Made by a program: the position numbers and the translations under genes. The notes under the pieces were generated by a model. That model ran no database searches, was not told the DNA's origin, and saw nothing but the letters and a program-made list of their open reading frames with translations. Positions 36,940 to 45,755 of a stretch of DNA of 64,000 nt are shown piece after piece (the stretch's first letter is position 1; each line of letters starts with the position of its first letter). The DNA comes from Methylomonas sp. ZR1. GTDB lineage: Bacteria > Pseudomonadota > Gammaproteobacteria > Methylococcales > Methylomonadaceae. The DNA lies in the NCBI RefSeq assembly GCF_013141865.1, contig NZ_RCST01000001.1, forward strand, positions 2,728,001 through 2,792,000, given 5' to 3'.

Positions 36940-37308
36940 TTACTGGAATTTTGTCAGACCGGCAAAGCCTTCTCTGGCTTCTTTAAGTTCTTGTTCTGCA
37001 GCAGCAAAATCGGACTTTTTAGCCGATTCTCTGGCTTTTTTCAATTTCAAAACCACTTTGTCGCGTTCGAATTCGAATTTATAGTTGGCGCTAAGTTCGC
37101 TGGCGCTTTGCGACGCTTCCTTGATCAACGTGGCTATTTTTGTCGAATCAGCGGACGGAATCGCATCCAAAGCGGCTTGCATATGAGCATCCACTTCTTT
37201 CAACACCTCTGGCACGGTTTTATGGGCTTCTTTTGCATACGTTGCACCGGAAAAGCCCAGAATCGAAACCAGCAGAGTTAATGCGATAAAAATTTTCTTT
37301 AATGTCAT
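36940..37308 (-). CDS. Small exported alpha-helical protein
   Basis: 122 residues from ATG 37308 (GAGGAAAC just upstream; a longer frame has no site). Signal peptide 1-25 (ending ATYA). The mature part is almost wholly helical and charged, with heptad-like KARESAKKSDFAAAEQELKEA, resembling cytochrome b562-like or small metal-binding four-helix proteins. It has few His or Met residues, so metal binding is not shown. Last gene of a minus-strand run with HupE and a TonB receptor, and followed by a strong terminator. Confidence 0.78.
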   Translation of the reverse strand: MTLKKIFIALTLLVSILGFSGATYAKEAHKTVPEVLKEVDAHMQAALDAIPSADSTKIATLIKEASQSASELSANYKFEFERDKVVLKLKKARESAKKSDFAAAEQELKEAREGFAGLTKFQ

Positions 37309-37431
37309 GTGTTTCCTCTTAGTTAAAATGAAATGTAACGGGTAAAGCAAATTGTCCTGATCTGAGATTAAACTCTACTGAGCGGGCGACTCCTTTGGTT
37401 GAAATTATTTTCGAGTGCTTGGCGTGGCTAT

Positions 37432-37983
37432 TTATTGAGGCATCCGGCCAGCCAGCTTAGCCAGTGACATCAAGATACCCAGATTTACGACAACGCCGAT
37501 TGCCAATAGACTTGAAGTCGCCAAAGCGAAGCCGGCCGTATAGCCCAGCGCTTCAACATCCAGCCAAATATCCAAAGCGTGCACATAACCGTGAAACACC
37601 GCGACGCCCGTAACCAGCAGTAACGAAAAAACCCAGTGCAATTTGCGTCCCGACGCCAACAGCAAACCCAAAATCAGCACGCTCGCATACATCAGCGTTT
37701 CAGCGTGGGCAATCTCCAACGGGATCAGGGTCAAACCGCCGCCCAGCAAAAGCATGGACAGGAACAACAGCGCCAGCCATAAAACCGATTTGCCGCTAAC
37801 TGTTCGGCATATCCACATACCCACCGCCAACATCGTCAGAATATGATCCGAACTGGAAAAAGGGTGGAATAAGCCGCTGAGGAAACCGATAGTATCGCCG
37901 GTCCAATGGAACGGGTGCGCCTGCGCAGCTGGCATGATCGCCAGCATCAAAACGGGAAACTTTCGAATTAGTTTCTGATTCAT
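37432..37983 (-). CDS. HupE/UreJ family permease
   Basis: 183 residues from ATG 37983, with GGAGA upstream; a longer in-frame start is less credible. Signal or first helix, then AHPFHWTGDTIGFLSGLFHPF and SSSDHILTMLAVGMW (the HupE His-Asp-His pattern), and FHGYVHALDIWL. About six helices. The family is tied to nickel or cobalt entry and in some hosts to copper or other metals. It follows the FecA-like receptor gene by 117 bases. Confidence 0.88.
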   Translation of the reverse strand: MNQKLIRKFPVLMLAIMPAAQAHPFHWTGDTIGFLSGLFHPFSSSDHILTMLAVGMWICRTVSGKSVLWLALLFLSMLLLGGGLTLIPLEIAHAETLMYASVLILGLLLASGRKLHWVFSLLLVTGVAVFHGYVHALDIWLDVEALGYTAGFALATSSLLAIGVVVNLGILMSLAKLAGRMPQ

Positions 37984-38100
37984 GCTTCTGTCTCCGATGG
38001 CGGCAAGTCTGGGAAGAATTTCCATAACAGCCGCCATCGTAGCAGAAATAGGATAAATTAAAAATAATTCATAACAATTTCTTGTACAAAGCTCTTCGTT

Positions 38101-40380
38101 TTAAAACTCGTACTTAAACCCTGCCTGCACCAGACGCGGCATGCCGGACTGGATACCGCGCACCCGGTCGGTGATGTAGGTGTTGTCCAGCATGTTTTTC
38201 AGCGAAACGAACAGCGTTAAGTCCTTGCGCACCTTGTACGAGCTGGCGAAGTTGACCACCACGTAGTCGTTGATTTTGCCGTAGCTACCGCCCAAAGCCG
38301 CGCTGCTGGTGGGGCCGTTGGGGTGATCGGCGCCGCTGTCCAGATTCAGAAAATCGGCGTATTGCTCGCTGACGAAGGCTGCTTCCAAGTGGGCATCGAA
38401 ACCGGTCGGATGCGAGTAGCCCAAGGTCGCGGTCAACAGGCTTTCCGGTGCGTAGGGTGCGCGCTTGCCCGGCGCGGAACCGAACACATTGCCGCCGGGG
38501 CAACTCGCCGGATAGGCGCCGCTGGACAACGGCACACAGCGGAAGGCTTCGGTGGTCTCGGCGGTCGGCAGCCACATGTAGGCAATCTGCGCATACGGGT
38601 TATGGGTCCAGTCGAACACATCGCCGAAATCGGCCCGCGCCATCAGTTCGATACCTTCATACAAGGCCTTGCCTTGCGCCACCGGCACCGTGCCGCCGCC
38701 GACCGTGCCCAGTACGGTTAACGAATCGAAGTCGTTGTGGAAATAGGTCAACTCGGTCTTGACGCCGCGCACCGGCCGGGCCCTGATGCCGAACTCGGTG
38801 TTCCAACTGATCTCCGCGCCGACTTCCGCCGAGCCGCCGGTATCGTTGTAAACCGCGTCCTCCACTCGGGGTGGTGCGAAGCCACGGTGAATGCCGAAAA
38901 ACAGCTCGGCGCTATCGATGGGCGCATACGTCATCGCGAACGACGGCAGGATTTCGGTCAGACTGCTTTGGCCTTGCGTGCCGTTCAGTAGATTCTTGCG
39001 CTCATAGCTGACCGATTCGACGCGCACGCCCGGCGTGAAGGTCCAATCGTTCCAGATGAATTTGTTCTGCACAAAGCCGGAATAGGCGTCGGCAAAGCGT
39101 TGGTTATTCTCGGTCAGTTGGCCGTAACTGCCGCCGTTGGGGTTACTGGCGTCGCGTGCGTCCGCGGTACTGCCGCGAATCATGCGCCGATACTGATTCT
39201 CGAAATGCGCCCGAAAACCCGCATCCAATTGGCTTTCGATGCCGAACAGATCGTGCTTGGCGTGCAAGGTCGGTGCCACGCCCCAGGTTTCGTAGTTACG
39301 CAAGCGGCCGGAGTTGTAATTACACAAATCCATATCGACCGGAATGCCGTTCTCGCGGTCTTGCACATAAGTCGAAATACCGCGAGAGACGCACTGGTTC
39401 TCGGTCGGAAACTCGTTTTGCTGTCGCCACCAGTTGCGTTCGTACGCCGACCAGTAAAAACTGGTTTCCAGCGTCACGTCGTTATTAAAGCTGTGCTCGT
39501 AGGTGGCCGAGGTTGACCAGCGGTCGTTGGTAAAATTGGCGTTCTTGTCCGGATTGTAACGCGCGCCCAGTTTGCGGTATTCGGCATCGGTCAAACCAAA
39601 GGCCGCGCCTTGTTCGTCCTGGTGGTAAAAGTCGCCGCGTAGGGTCAAGCGGTTGCGGGCATCGAAGTCGATGATGCTTTTCAGGTTGGCGTCGTCCACC
39701 ACGGCGAAGGTATTGTCGCGGTTTTCCATGCCTTCCTTGTGGATGTAATCGACCACGCCGCCGACGGCATCCAGACCCTGAACTTTCTTAGCCATGCCGC
39801 CGTAGCGGGCGTGGCCGTTCAGATAATCGCGGTTGCCGCCGGTAAAACTGACGAAACCGCCGGGCGTGGTCGGCACCTTGGGCGTCAAATAATTGATCGC
39901 GCCGTTGATGGTTTGCGGGCCGAATTGAGTCAAATCGGCGCCCTTGTAAATCTCGATGCCGTCGTAGCGTTCGATCGGCGGATGGTAGTAAATATCGTTG
40001 TCGCCGTAGGGCGCGAAGTTGAACGGGATGCCGTCTTCCAGAAACAACACCTTGGTGGAACGGAACGGGTTCTGGCCGCGAAAGGCGATATTCGGCCGCA
40101 GGCCAAAGCCTTCCTCGTCGCGCACGTAGACGCCGGGCGCCTTGCGCAAGGCCTCGTTGACCGTGAACACCTGGTCACGTTCCAAAGTATCTTTGCTGAT
40201 CACCGCCGTGGAGCCGGAAAAGGTCGCGGCTTTCTCGACGCTTTCTTCGACTTCGACGCTAGTCAGCGTGTCGACGGCATGCTCGGCTGAAGGCGAATGG
40301 GCCTCGGGTTCGGCCGCCGCCACGCTCCCGGCCATCACACCCGCTAGCAAAGCCGGCAATAATCCATGTTGTTTGGGCAT
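38101..40380 (-). CDS. FecA-like TonB-dependent receptor
   Basis: 759 residues from ATG 40380 (M of PKQHGLLP). Signal peptide to about residue 23. TonB-box-like TLTSVEVEE, plug with GVYVRDEEGFGLRPNIAFRG and VLFLEDGIPFNFAPYGDNDIYY, typical of FecA/ferric-citrate type receptors. The barrel ends LVQAGFKYEF. The substrate could be a metal chelate. The neighbours are a PhoQ-like two-component system upstream and a HupE permease downstream, all on one strand, suggesting ligand or metal-level sensing controls uptake. Confidence 0.9.
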   Translation of the reverse strand: MPKQHGLLPALLAGVMAGSVAAAEPEAHSPSAEHAVDTLTSVEVEESVEKAATFSGSTAVISKDTLERDQVFTVNEALRKAPGVYVRDEEGFGLRPNIAFRGQNPFRSTKVLFLEDGIPFNFAPYGDNDIYYHPPIERYDGIEIYKGADLTQFGPQTINGAINYLTPKVPTTPGGFVSFTGGNRDYLNGHARYGGMAKKVQGLDAVGGVVDYIHKEGMENRDNTFAVVDDANLKSIIDFDARNRLTLRGDFYHQDEQGAAFGLTDAEYRKLGARYNPDKNANFTNDRWSTSATYEHSFNNDVTLETSFYWSAYERNWWRQQNEFPTENQCVSRGISTYVQDRENGIPVDMDLCNYNSGRLRNYETWGVAPTLHAKHDLFGIESQLDAGFRAHFENQYRRMIRGSTADARDASNPNGGSYGQLTENNQRFADAYSGFVQNKFIWNDWTFTPGVRVESVSYERKNLLNGTQGQSSLTEILPSFAMTYAPIDSAELFFGIHRGFAPPRVEDAVYNDTGGSAEVGAEISWNTEFGIRARPVRGVKTELTYFHNDFDSLTVLGTVGGGTVPVAQGKALYEGIELMARADFGDVFDWTHNPYAQIAYMWLPTAETTEAFRCVPLSSGAYPASCPGGNVFGSAPGKRAPYAPESLLTATLGYSHPTGFDAHLEAAFVSEQYADFLNLDSGADHPNGPTSSAALGGSYGKINDYVVVNFASSYKVRKDLTLFVSLKNMLDNTYITDRVRGIQSGMPRLVQAGFKYEF

Positions 40381-40511
40381 ATGATTCACTTCGGATTGAA
40401 TATTGATTAACAACGCATCCAAGCCCCGGCAGGCCGAAACTGAATACCGGGGCGCAATGTAACCAAGCCAACTGAATCGAAACTGAAAATCCCGGCGCTT
40501 TGAATCCGGTT

Positions 40512-41837
40512 TTAGCGATGCAACGGCAAACTCACCGTTACCAAAAAGCCGCCCAGAACCTTACTGCGGCCAAAATATATTGCGCCATGGTAGGTGTTGA
40601 CGATGTCCGACACGATACCAAGACCCAGGCCATGGCCTTGCACCGACTCATCCAGGCGCCGGCCGCGTTGAGTCAGGTAGGCCAGATCTTCGTTTTGGCA
40701 ACCGGGGCCGTCGTCGGCGACCCGAATTACCACCCCGCCTTCCAGCGCCAATTCGACATCAATCCGCTGCTTCGCCCATTTGCAGGCGTTATCCAGCAGG
40801 TTGCCGAGGACTTCCATCAAGTCTTCCCGGTCGAAATGCAGCAGTTGTTTGGGTGCGGTGACTTGAATATCCAGCGACTTGTCGGCGTAAATGGCGCGCA
40901 GAGTCTTTTTCAGGGCGATGATTTCGCTATGCGGGTTGAAAGCCGGCGCCGCCTGCTGGTCGCCGGCGATCCGCGCCCGTTTTAACTCGCGTTCTACGCA
41001 ATGGCGGATGGCCTGGCTTTGCTCATCCAGGCGCGACCGCAAGTCAGGCCGGCCATCGAAATGCGGGTCTTCGCCGGTTCTTAGTAATAGCGCCATCGGC
41101 GATTTCAGCGCATGCGCCAGATTGCCCATCGCGGTGCGCGATTGTTGCAAGCGGCGCACCACCAATTCCAGCAAATGGTTGATTTCCTCGACCAGCGGTT
41201 GGACTTCGGCCGGCACCTCGCTGCCGATATGTTGCCTGCCGCCGCCGGCGACCTGCTCCAGTTCGGCGCGCACCGTGGCCAGCGGACGTAGCGCGCGCTG
41301 GATGTCCCAGCGCAGCAGGCCGATGGCGCTGAACAATATCAGCAGGGTCAAACCCAAATAAGCCACGCGAATGGCGGTGATGTCGTGGTCGACTGCCGAT
41401 AGGTCTTCGGCCACGCTGATGTTGATCCGATGCCCGAAACGAACCGCGCCCAAGGTCAATACCAACAGCGGCGTTTGCTCGGGTCCGGCCGCATGGTAAA
41501 GCATCGACTGCTCAGGCCCGACGGCCTCGACCGCCAGCGGAAAATCCAGCAAAGACGGCGACGGGTAGGCCTGGGTATCGATCTTGATCTGGTAGTAGTG
41601 GCCGGACAAACGGCGGTTGTAGACCGAACTGATATGGAAACTATTGAAAGTGACTTGGTCGGCGTCGCTGTAGGCCAGAGATTCCAGCAGTGAGTAACCG
41701 TCGTCGGCCAGGCGGTTGGCCATCTGTTTTTCGGCGGCGCTGCGGATAATCCAGTCGGCGGCCAGCCAATGCAGGATGAAAATCGCCCCCAACACCGCGA
41801 TCAGGCCACGGCCCAGGCGCTTGCGCAACGACATCAT
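40512..41837 (-). CDS. Sensor histidine kinase (PhoQ/QseC-like)
   Basis: 441 residues. Two membrane helices (about 10-32 and 150-172) enclose a periplasmic domain of about 120 residues. The kinase core has LAHALKSPM (H-box, about 243), NLLDNACKWA (N-box, about 350) and DDGPGC (G1), matching the PhoQ/QseC subfamily. It senses an envelope signal, possibly the metal taken up by the neighbouring receptor. Its start overlaps the response-regulator stop (ATGA). Confidence 0.92.
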   Translation of the reverse strand: MMSLRKRLGRGLIAVLGAIFILHWLAADWIIRSAAEKQMANRLADDGYSLLESLAYSDADQVTFNSFHISSVYNRRLSGHYYQIKIDTQAYPSPSLLDFPLAVEAVGPEQSMLYHAAGPEQTPLLVLTLGAVRFGHRINISVAEDLSAVDHDITAIRVAYLGLTLLILFSAIGLLRWDIQRALRPLATVRAELEQVAGGGRQHIGSEVPAEVQPLVEEINHLLELVVRRLQQSRTAMGNLAHALKSPMALLLRTGEDPHFDGRPDLRSRLDEQSQAIRHCVERELKRARIAGDQQAAPAFNPHSEIIALKKTLRAIYADKSLDIQVTAPKQLLHFDREDLMEVLGNLLDNACKWAKQRIDVELALEGGVVIRVADDGPGCQNEDLAYLTQRGRRLDESVQGHGLGLGIVSDIVNTYHGAIYFGRSKVLGGFLVTVSLPLHR

Positions 41838-42499
41838 GGCTTTAGGCCGAACAGATAGCCTTGGCCGCGCCGGGTGTGGATCAAATCGTTGCCGACGATC
41901 TTGCGCAGACGTTTGACGTAAACTTCCAGCACGTTGCTGTCGGGTTCGGCCGATTCGCTGTAGACATGTTCGCCCAGTTGTCCCTTGCTCAACACCTTGC
42001 CGGCATTCAGCATGAAATAGCGCAACAGCCTGAATTCGATGGCAGTCAGCGACTGGGCCTCGCCACCGGCTACTGTGGCGGTTTGCTCGTCTTCGTCCAA
42101 TTCGACACCAAACACCGTTAATTTGGACTGGTTGAAATGATGCACCCGCTTCAACACCGCCTGCAAACGGGCCAGCAATTCTTGAGGGTGGAAGGGTTTG
42201 CAGACATAGTCATCGGCACCGGCCTTAAAGCCGTCGACTTTTTCGTGCCAGGCATCGCGGGCGGTCAGGACGATAACCGGCATGTGGTTGCCGGCATCGC
42301 GCCAGCATTTCAGCACCTCCAGACCGGCCAGTTTGGGCAAGCCCAGGTCGAGAATCGCGGCATCGTAAGGTTCGGTGGCACCCAGGAACTCGCCCTGCGC
42401 ACCGTCACTTGCGGTATCGACGACGTAGCCGGCACCGCGCAAATCGGCCGCCAGCGGCAAAGCGAAGGCTGGATCGTCCTCGATTAGTAGTAAACGCAT
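41834..42499 (-). CDS. OmpR/PhoP-family response regulator
   Basis: 221 residues from ATG 42499 (RLLLIEDDPAF); longer in-frame starts precede the true receiver fold. Receiver domain (1-120) with EDD pocket, phospho-acceptor Asp near 51 (AILDLGLPK), TAR and KPF. The C-terminal winged-helix DNA-binding domain (about 125-220) has LTAIEFRLLRYFMLN and SNVLEVYVKRLRKI. Partner of the overlapping kinase; a likely regulator of the FecA-like receptor and HupE downstream. Confidence 0.93.
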   Translation of the reverse strand: MRLLLIEDDPAFALPLAADLRGAGYVVDTASDGAQGEFLGATEPYDAAILDLGLPKLAGLEVLKCWRDAGNHMPVIVLTARDAWHEKVDGFKAGADDYVCKPFHPQELLARLQAVLKRVHHFNQSKLTVFGVELDEDEQTATVAGGEAQSLTAIEFRLLRYFMLNAGKVLSKGQLGEHVYSESAEPDSNVLEVYVKRLRKIVGNDLIHTRRGQGYLFGLKP

Positions 42500-42510
42500 A
42501 AATGCGTGAG

Positions 42511-42945
42511 TTACATCGCGTGCATTTTGTAGTCGACGCGGGGATAACCTTTTTTGTCGCGCGGATCGGCACTTTCCTCGGTTTCTTGAGCGTTGCGCTG
42601 TTGCGAAGACTTGGCAATCATCTGCTCCCAATTCTCGTAACGGGCATATTCCTTATCGCCGGCCGCTTTACGCTTCGTGAAATTGTCTTTCCCCAAGTCG
42701 ATCAACTCTTTCGAAGTCTTACCGTCGATGAGTTGCAAGAACTCATCGTTATTCTTGATTTGCTCGCGCAATAACCAATAGGAAACCTCAAACGGCATAC
42801 GTTCTGCTTCCGGCAAATGTTCTTTGATGTAAAAAACCGACTTCTGCGCAGTCTGTAAACTCCGGGCATTGATCTGATTCGCCTTGCTGCAAGCACCCAT
42901 CAAGCATGCAAGCGATGCAATTAACACAATAGCCAAAACTCTCAC
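42511..42945 (-). CDS. Small lipoprotein of unknown function
   Basis: 144 residues from GTG 42945, with AGGAGG perfectly spaced upstream. Signal peptide with lipobox LMGAC, so Cys19 is probably lipidated. The mature part is charged and helical, with a conserved-looking FEVSYWLLREQIKNNDEFL and a disordered tail. It lies 11 bases before the response regulator and may be an accessory sensor of the two-component system. Family not recognised. Confidence 0.75.
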   Translation of the reverse strand: MRVLAIVLIASLACLMGACSKANQINARSLQTAQKSVFYIKEHLPEAERMPFEVSYWLLREQIKNNDEFLQLIDGKTSKELIDLGKDNFTKRKAAGDKEYARYENWEQMIAKSSQQRNAQETEESADPRDKKGYPRVDYKMHAM

Positions 42946-43237
42946 ATTTCCTCCTAATGACTACGCTGTAGCCCGTTCCCGTTATCACGGATAAAAATAA
43001 AGGACTCACTTTCGGACAAACCTAATCGGCCGCGAATTGTAGCATCATTAAGATAATTATTTTTTTAGTCTTACATCGAATGGAAATAGCGGGGTTAAGG
43101 CGGTGTTTCTGTCGAAACTGCCCAGTCGGGTTTTACGGGATTGCCAACGACAAGCCCGCAGGATAGGCAAGCAGGGCATTCGATGCTCAGAACATCATAG
43201 GCACCTTTGCGAAAAATCCGCTCGGCGTTTGCCTATC

Positions 43238-44248
43238 TCAACAATAGCTTTTCACCATCCGGCTTAATGGCACCACTTTAATTTTACCGGCATGTCCAGC
43301 CGAACCGAATGCTTCATAACGCGCCTGGCAAAGCGCCTGCATCGCGTCTCTGGCGGCTTGGTAAATCTTGCGGGCATCCAATTCCACGGCATGTTCCGGT
43401 TGGGCGACAAAGCGGCGAATCGCACCGGTGGACGCCATGCGTAAGTCGGTATCGATATTGACCTTGCGCACCCCGTATTTAATGCCTTCCACAATTTCCG
43501 CCACCGGCACACCATAGGTTTCCGGAATATCGCCGCCGTATTCGTTGATGATTTGCAGCCAGTCTTGCGGCACCGAGCTGGAGCCGTGCATGACAAAATG
43601 CATATTCGGCAGACGCTGTTGCAAGGTTTTTAAGCGGCTGATCACCAGCACCTCACCTGTCGGCGGCTTACTAAATTTATACGCGCCATGACTGGTGCCT
43701 ATGGCCACCGCCAAGGCATCGATTCGGGTTTGTTTGACAAATTCCACCGCTTCATCGGGATCGGTCAGCAAGCGGCTGTGATCCGCATTCTGCTGATTTT
43801 CCAACGAACCCAGGCAACCGATTTCGCCTTCCACCGACACGCCACAGGCATGCGCCATGTTCACCACGCGGCGGGTCACCTCGACGTTATACTCAAACGA
43901 CGCCGGGGTTTTCATGTCCTCCAGTAAAGAGCCATCCATCATCACCGAGCTAAATCCTGATTGAATAGCCTGGGCGCAAATGTCCGGCGATGGCGCGTGA
44001 TCGCGGTGCATCACCACCGGAATATGCGGATATTGCTCGACGGCGGCCAAGATCAAATGCCGTAGAAACACTTCGCCGGCATAGCGATTCGCGCCGGCCG
44101 AGCCCTGCATGATCACCGGACTATCGCAGGCATCGGCCGCCTGCATGATGGCCTGCACTTGCTCCATGTTGCTGATGTTGAAAGCCGGCACCGCAAAGCT
44201 GTGTTCGGCCGCGTAATCCAAAAGTTGTCGTAAAGATATTAAAGCCAC
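43238..44248 (-). CDS. fba: Class II fructose-1,6-bisphosphate aldolase
   Basis: 336 residues from GTG 44248, with AAGGAG upstream. Class II zinc-dependent aldolase features: [28 protein letters not shown] with the zinc-ligand His residues, [16 protein letters not shown] and HGSSSVP near 235. The length and [11 protein letters not shown] pattern fit the Calvin-cycle/CbbA subtype. It reversibly cleaves fructose bisphosphate to dihydroxyacetone phosphate and glyceraldehyde-3-phosphate. In a methylotroph it would serve the ribulose monophosphate cycle (inference). It stands alone. Confidence 0.93.
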   Translation of the reverse strand: MALISLRQLLDYAAEHSFAVPAFNISNMEQVQAIMQAADACDSPVIMQGSAGANRYAGEVFLRHLILAAVEQYPHIPVVMHRDHAPSPDICAQAIQSGFSSVMMDGSLLEDMKTPASFEYNVEVTRRVVNMAHACGVSVEGEIGCLGSLENQQNADHSRLLTDPDEAVEFVKQTRIDALAVAIGTSHGAYKFSKPPTGEVLVISRLKTLQQRLPNMHFVMHGSSSVPQDWLQIINEYGGDIPETYGVPVAEIVEGIKYGVRKVNIDTDLRMASTGAIRRFVAQPEHAVELDARKIYQAARDAMQALCQARYEAFGSAGHAGKIKVVPLSRMVKSYC

Positions 44249-44330
44249 GCTTGGCTCTCCTTGGCGTTGTTATATTTAATTAGATGGCGTCTGACGGCAT
44301 CTACACCGTCGGAACAAATAGGTTATCGGC

Positions 44331-45755
44331 TCACAAACTTTCCGCGTCGCGGCGAATAAGGCGCTTGTTTAAAGCCTGCCGGCTGATGCCCAGCAAACCG
44401 GCGGCGACCCCTTGATTGCCTTGGGCGCGTTGTAAAGCTTCGGCAATCAGTGACTCTTCGGATTCCTTCAGCGTCGGCAAGCGCTCCGGAAAACTGCCGG
44501 ACGAGGCCGACATCCCGTCCATGACACTAGCATCGCCGGGCATCGGCATTTGCTCGGCAATGGCCTCCTTGAAACTCTGCAAGGACAGTACCCCACCCTG
44601 GCTACGGGCGACCGCATCGAAGGCCATGCCTTCCAGCTCGCGGATATTGCCGGGGAACGGGTAATTATGCAACCACTGAAACAACGCCGGCGGCAGGCTG
44701 GGCGCGGGCTTGCTCAGGCTGTCGGCGGCTTTTTCCACAAAATGCAGCGTCAGTTGCGGCAAGTCTTCCCGGCGTTCACGGAGCGGCGGCAGTTGGATAT
44801 GATGGGTCCGCAAGCGAAAATATAAATCCTTGCGAAAACTGCCGAGTTCGACTTGCCGTCTGACATCGCAATGGGTCGCCACAATGATGCGCGCCCTGCT
44901 CTGCCGGGGCCGATCCGCGCCTATCGGGTAGAAGGAGCCGTCCTGCAACAAACGCAACAATTTGACCTGCGAAGCGATACTGAGGTCGCCGATTTCATCC
45001 AGAAACAGCGTACCCTCGCCGGTGCTGGCCAGCAATCCGTCACGGGCCCGTTCCGCGCCGGTAAACGAGCCCTTGGCATGGCCGAACAACGTATCGGAAA
45101 ACAAGGTATCGTCCAGGCCGGCGACATTGACCGCCACCAAATCACCCGCGCGCCCGGACAAGCGGTGCAAGGCACGGGCAATCAACTCTTTGCCGGCCCC
45201 GGTTTCGCCGGTGATCAACACCGGTTGCGGGGAGGCGGCAATAGCTTCGATGTAGCGGAAGATAGCAAACATGGCCGGGCTTTGCGTGACGATGTCGGCA
45301 AATGCGCTGGGCTCATGGGGGCTGTTGGTCAGCATCCGCTCTTTCAGCGACAAAAATTCCGCGCGCAGCACCCGGCTTTCCACCGCCCGCCGCACCGCGG
45401 CCACCAGACAGCTATGCTCCACCGGCTTGAGTAAATAATCGCTGGCGCCGCTACGCATGCACTCTACAGCAATCTGCAAATCGTTGGTGGCGGTCATCAT
45501 GATCACCGGGATTTCCGGATACTCGGCGGCTATCTGCTCCAATAAGGCCTTGCCGGACAGATGCGGCATGGTTAAATCCAGCACAATGACGCCGACGGGC
45601 CGGCTTGCCAGCAATGGTAATACCGTCCGGCTGTCGTCCAGCGTCAGCACCTCGGTAAATCCGGCACTCCGCAACACCAAACTGGCGCTGTGCAACAACT
45701 GCGCTTCGTCGTCCACCAACAAAATAGGCAGGTTGCCCAAGTCTTTACATTGCAT
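44331..45755 (-). CDS. Sigma54-dependent response regulator (NtrC family)
   Basis: 474 residues from ATG 45755, inside the 3' end of the kinase gene. Receiver (about 8-125) with Asp near 60 (VIVLDLTMPHLSG). The AAA+ domain (about 150-385) has Walker A GETGAGKE, FLDEIGD and the sigma54-contact loop GSFTGA, a variant of GAFTGA with the first Ala changed to Ser but the essential Phe kept. A C-terminal Fis-type helix-turn-helix is GVAAGLLGISRQALNKRL. It activates sigma54 promoters when phosphorylated. A near-consensus sigma54 promoter lies at 49.1 kb, 3.4 kb away. Confidence 0.93.
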   Translation of the reverse strand: MQCKDLGNLPILLVDDEAQLLHSASLVLRSAGFTEVLTLDDSRTVLPLLASRPVGVIVLDLTMPHLSGKALLEQIAAEYPEIPVIMMTATNDLQIAVECMRSGASDYLLKPVEHSCLVAAVRRAVESRVLRAEFLSLKERMLTNSPHEPSAFADIVTQSPAMFAIFRYIEAIAASPQPVLITGETGAGKELIARALHRLSGRAGDLVAVNVAGLDDTLFSDTLFGHAKGSFTGAERARDGLLASTGEGTLFLDEIGDLSIASQVKLLRLLQDGSFYPIGADRPRQSRARIIVATHCDVRRQVELGSFRKDLYFRLRTHHIQLPPLRERREDLPQLTLHFVEKAADSLSKPAPSLPPALFQWLHNYPFPGNIRELEGMAFDAVARSQGGVLSLQSFKEAIAEQMPMPGDASVMDGMSASSGSFPERLPTLKESEESLIAEALQRAQGNQGVAAGLLGISRQALNKRLIRRDAESL

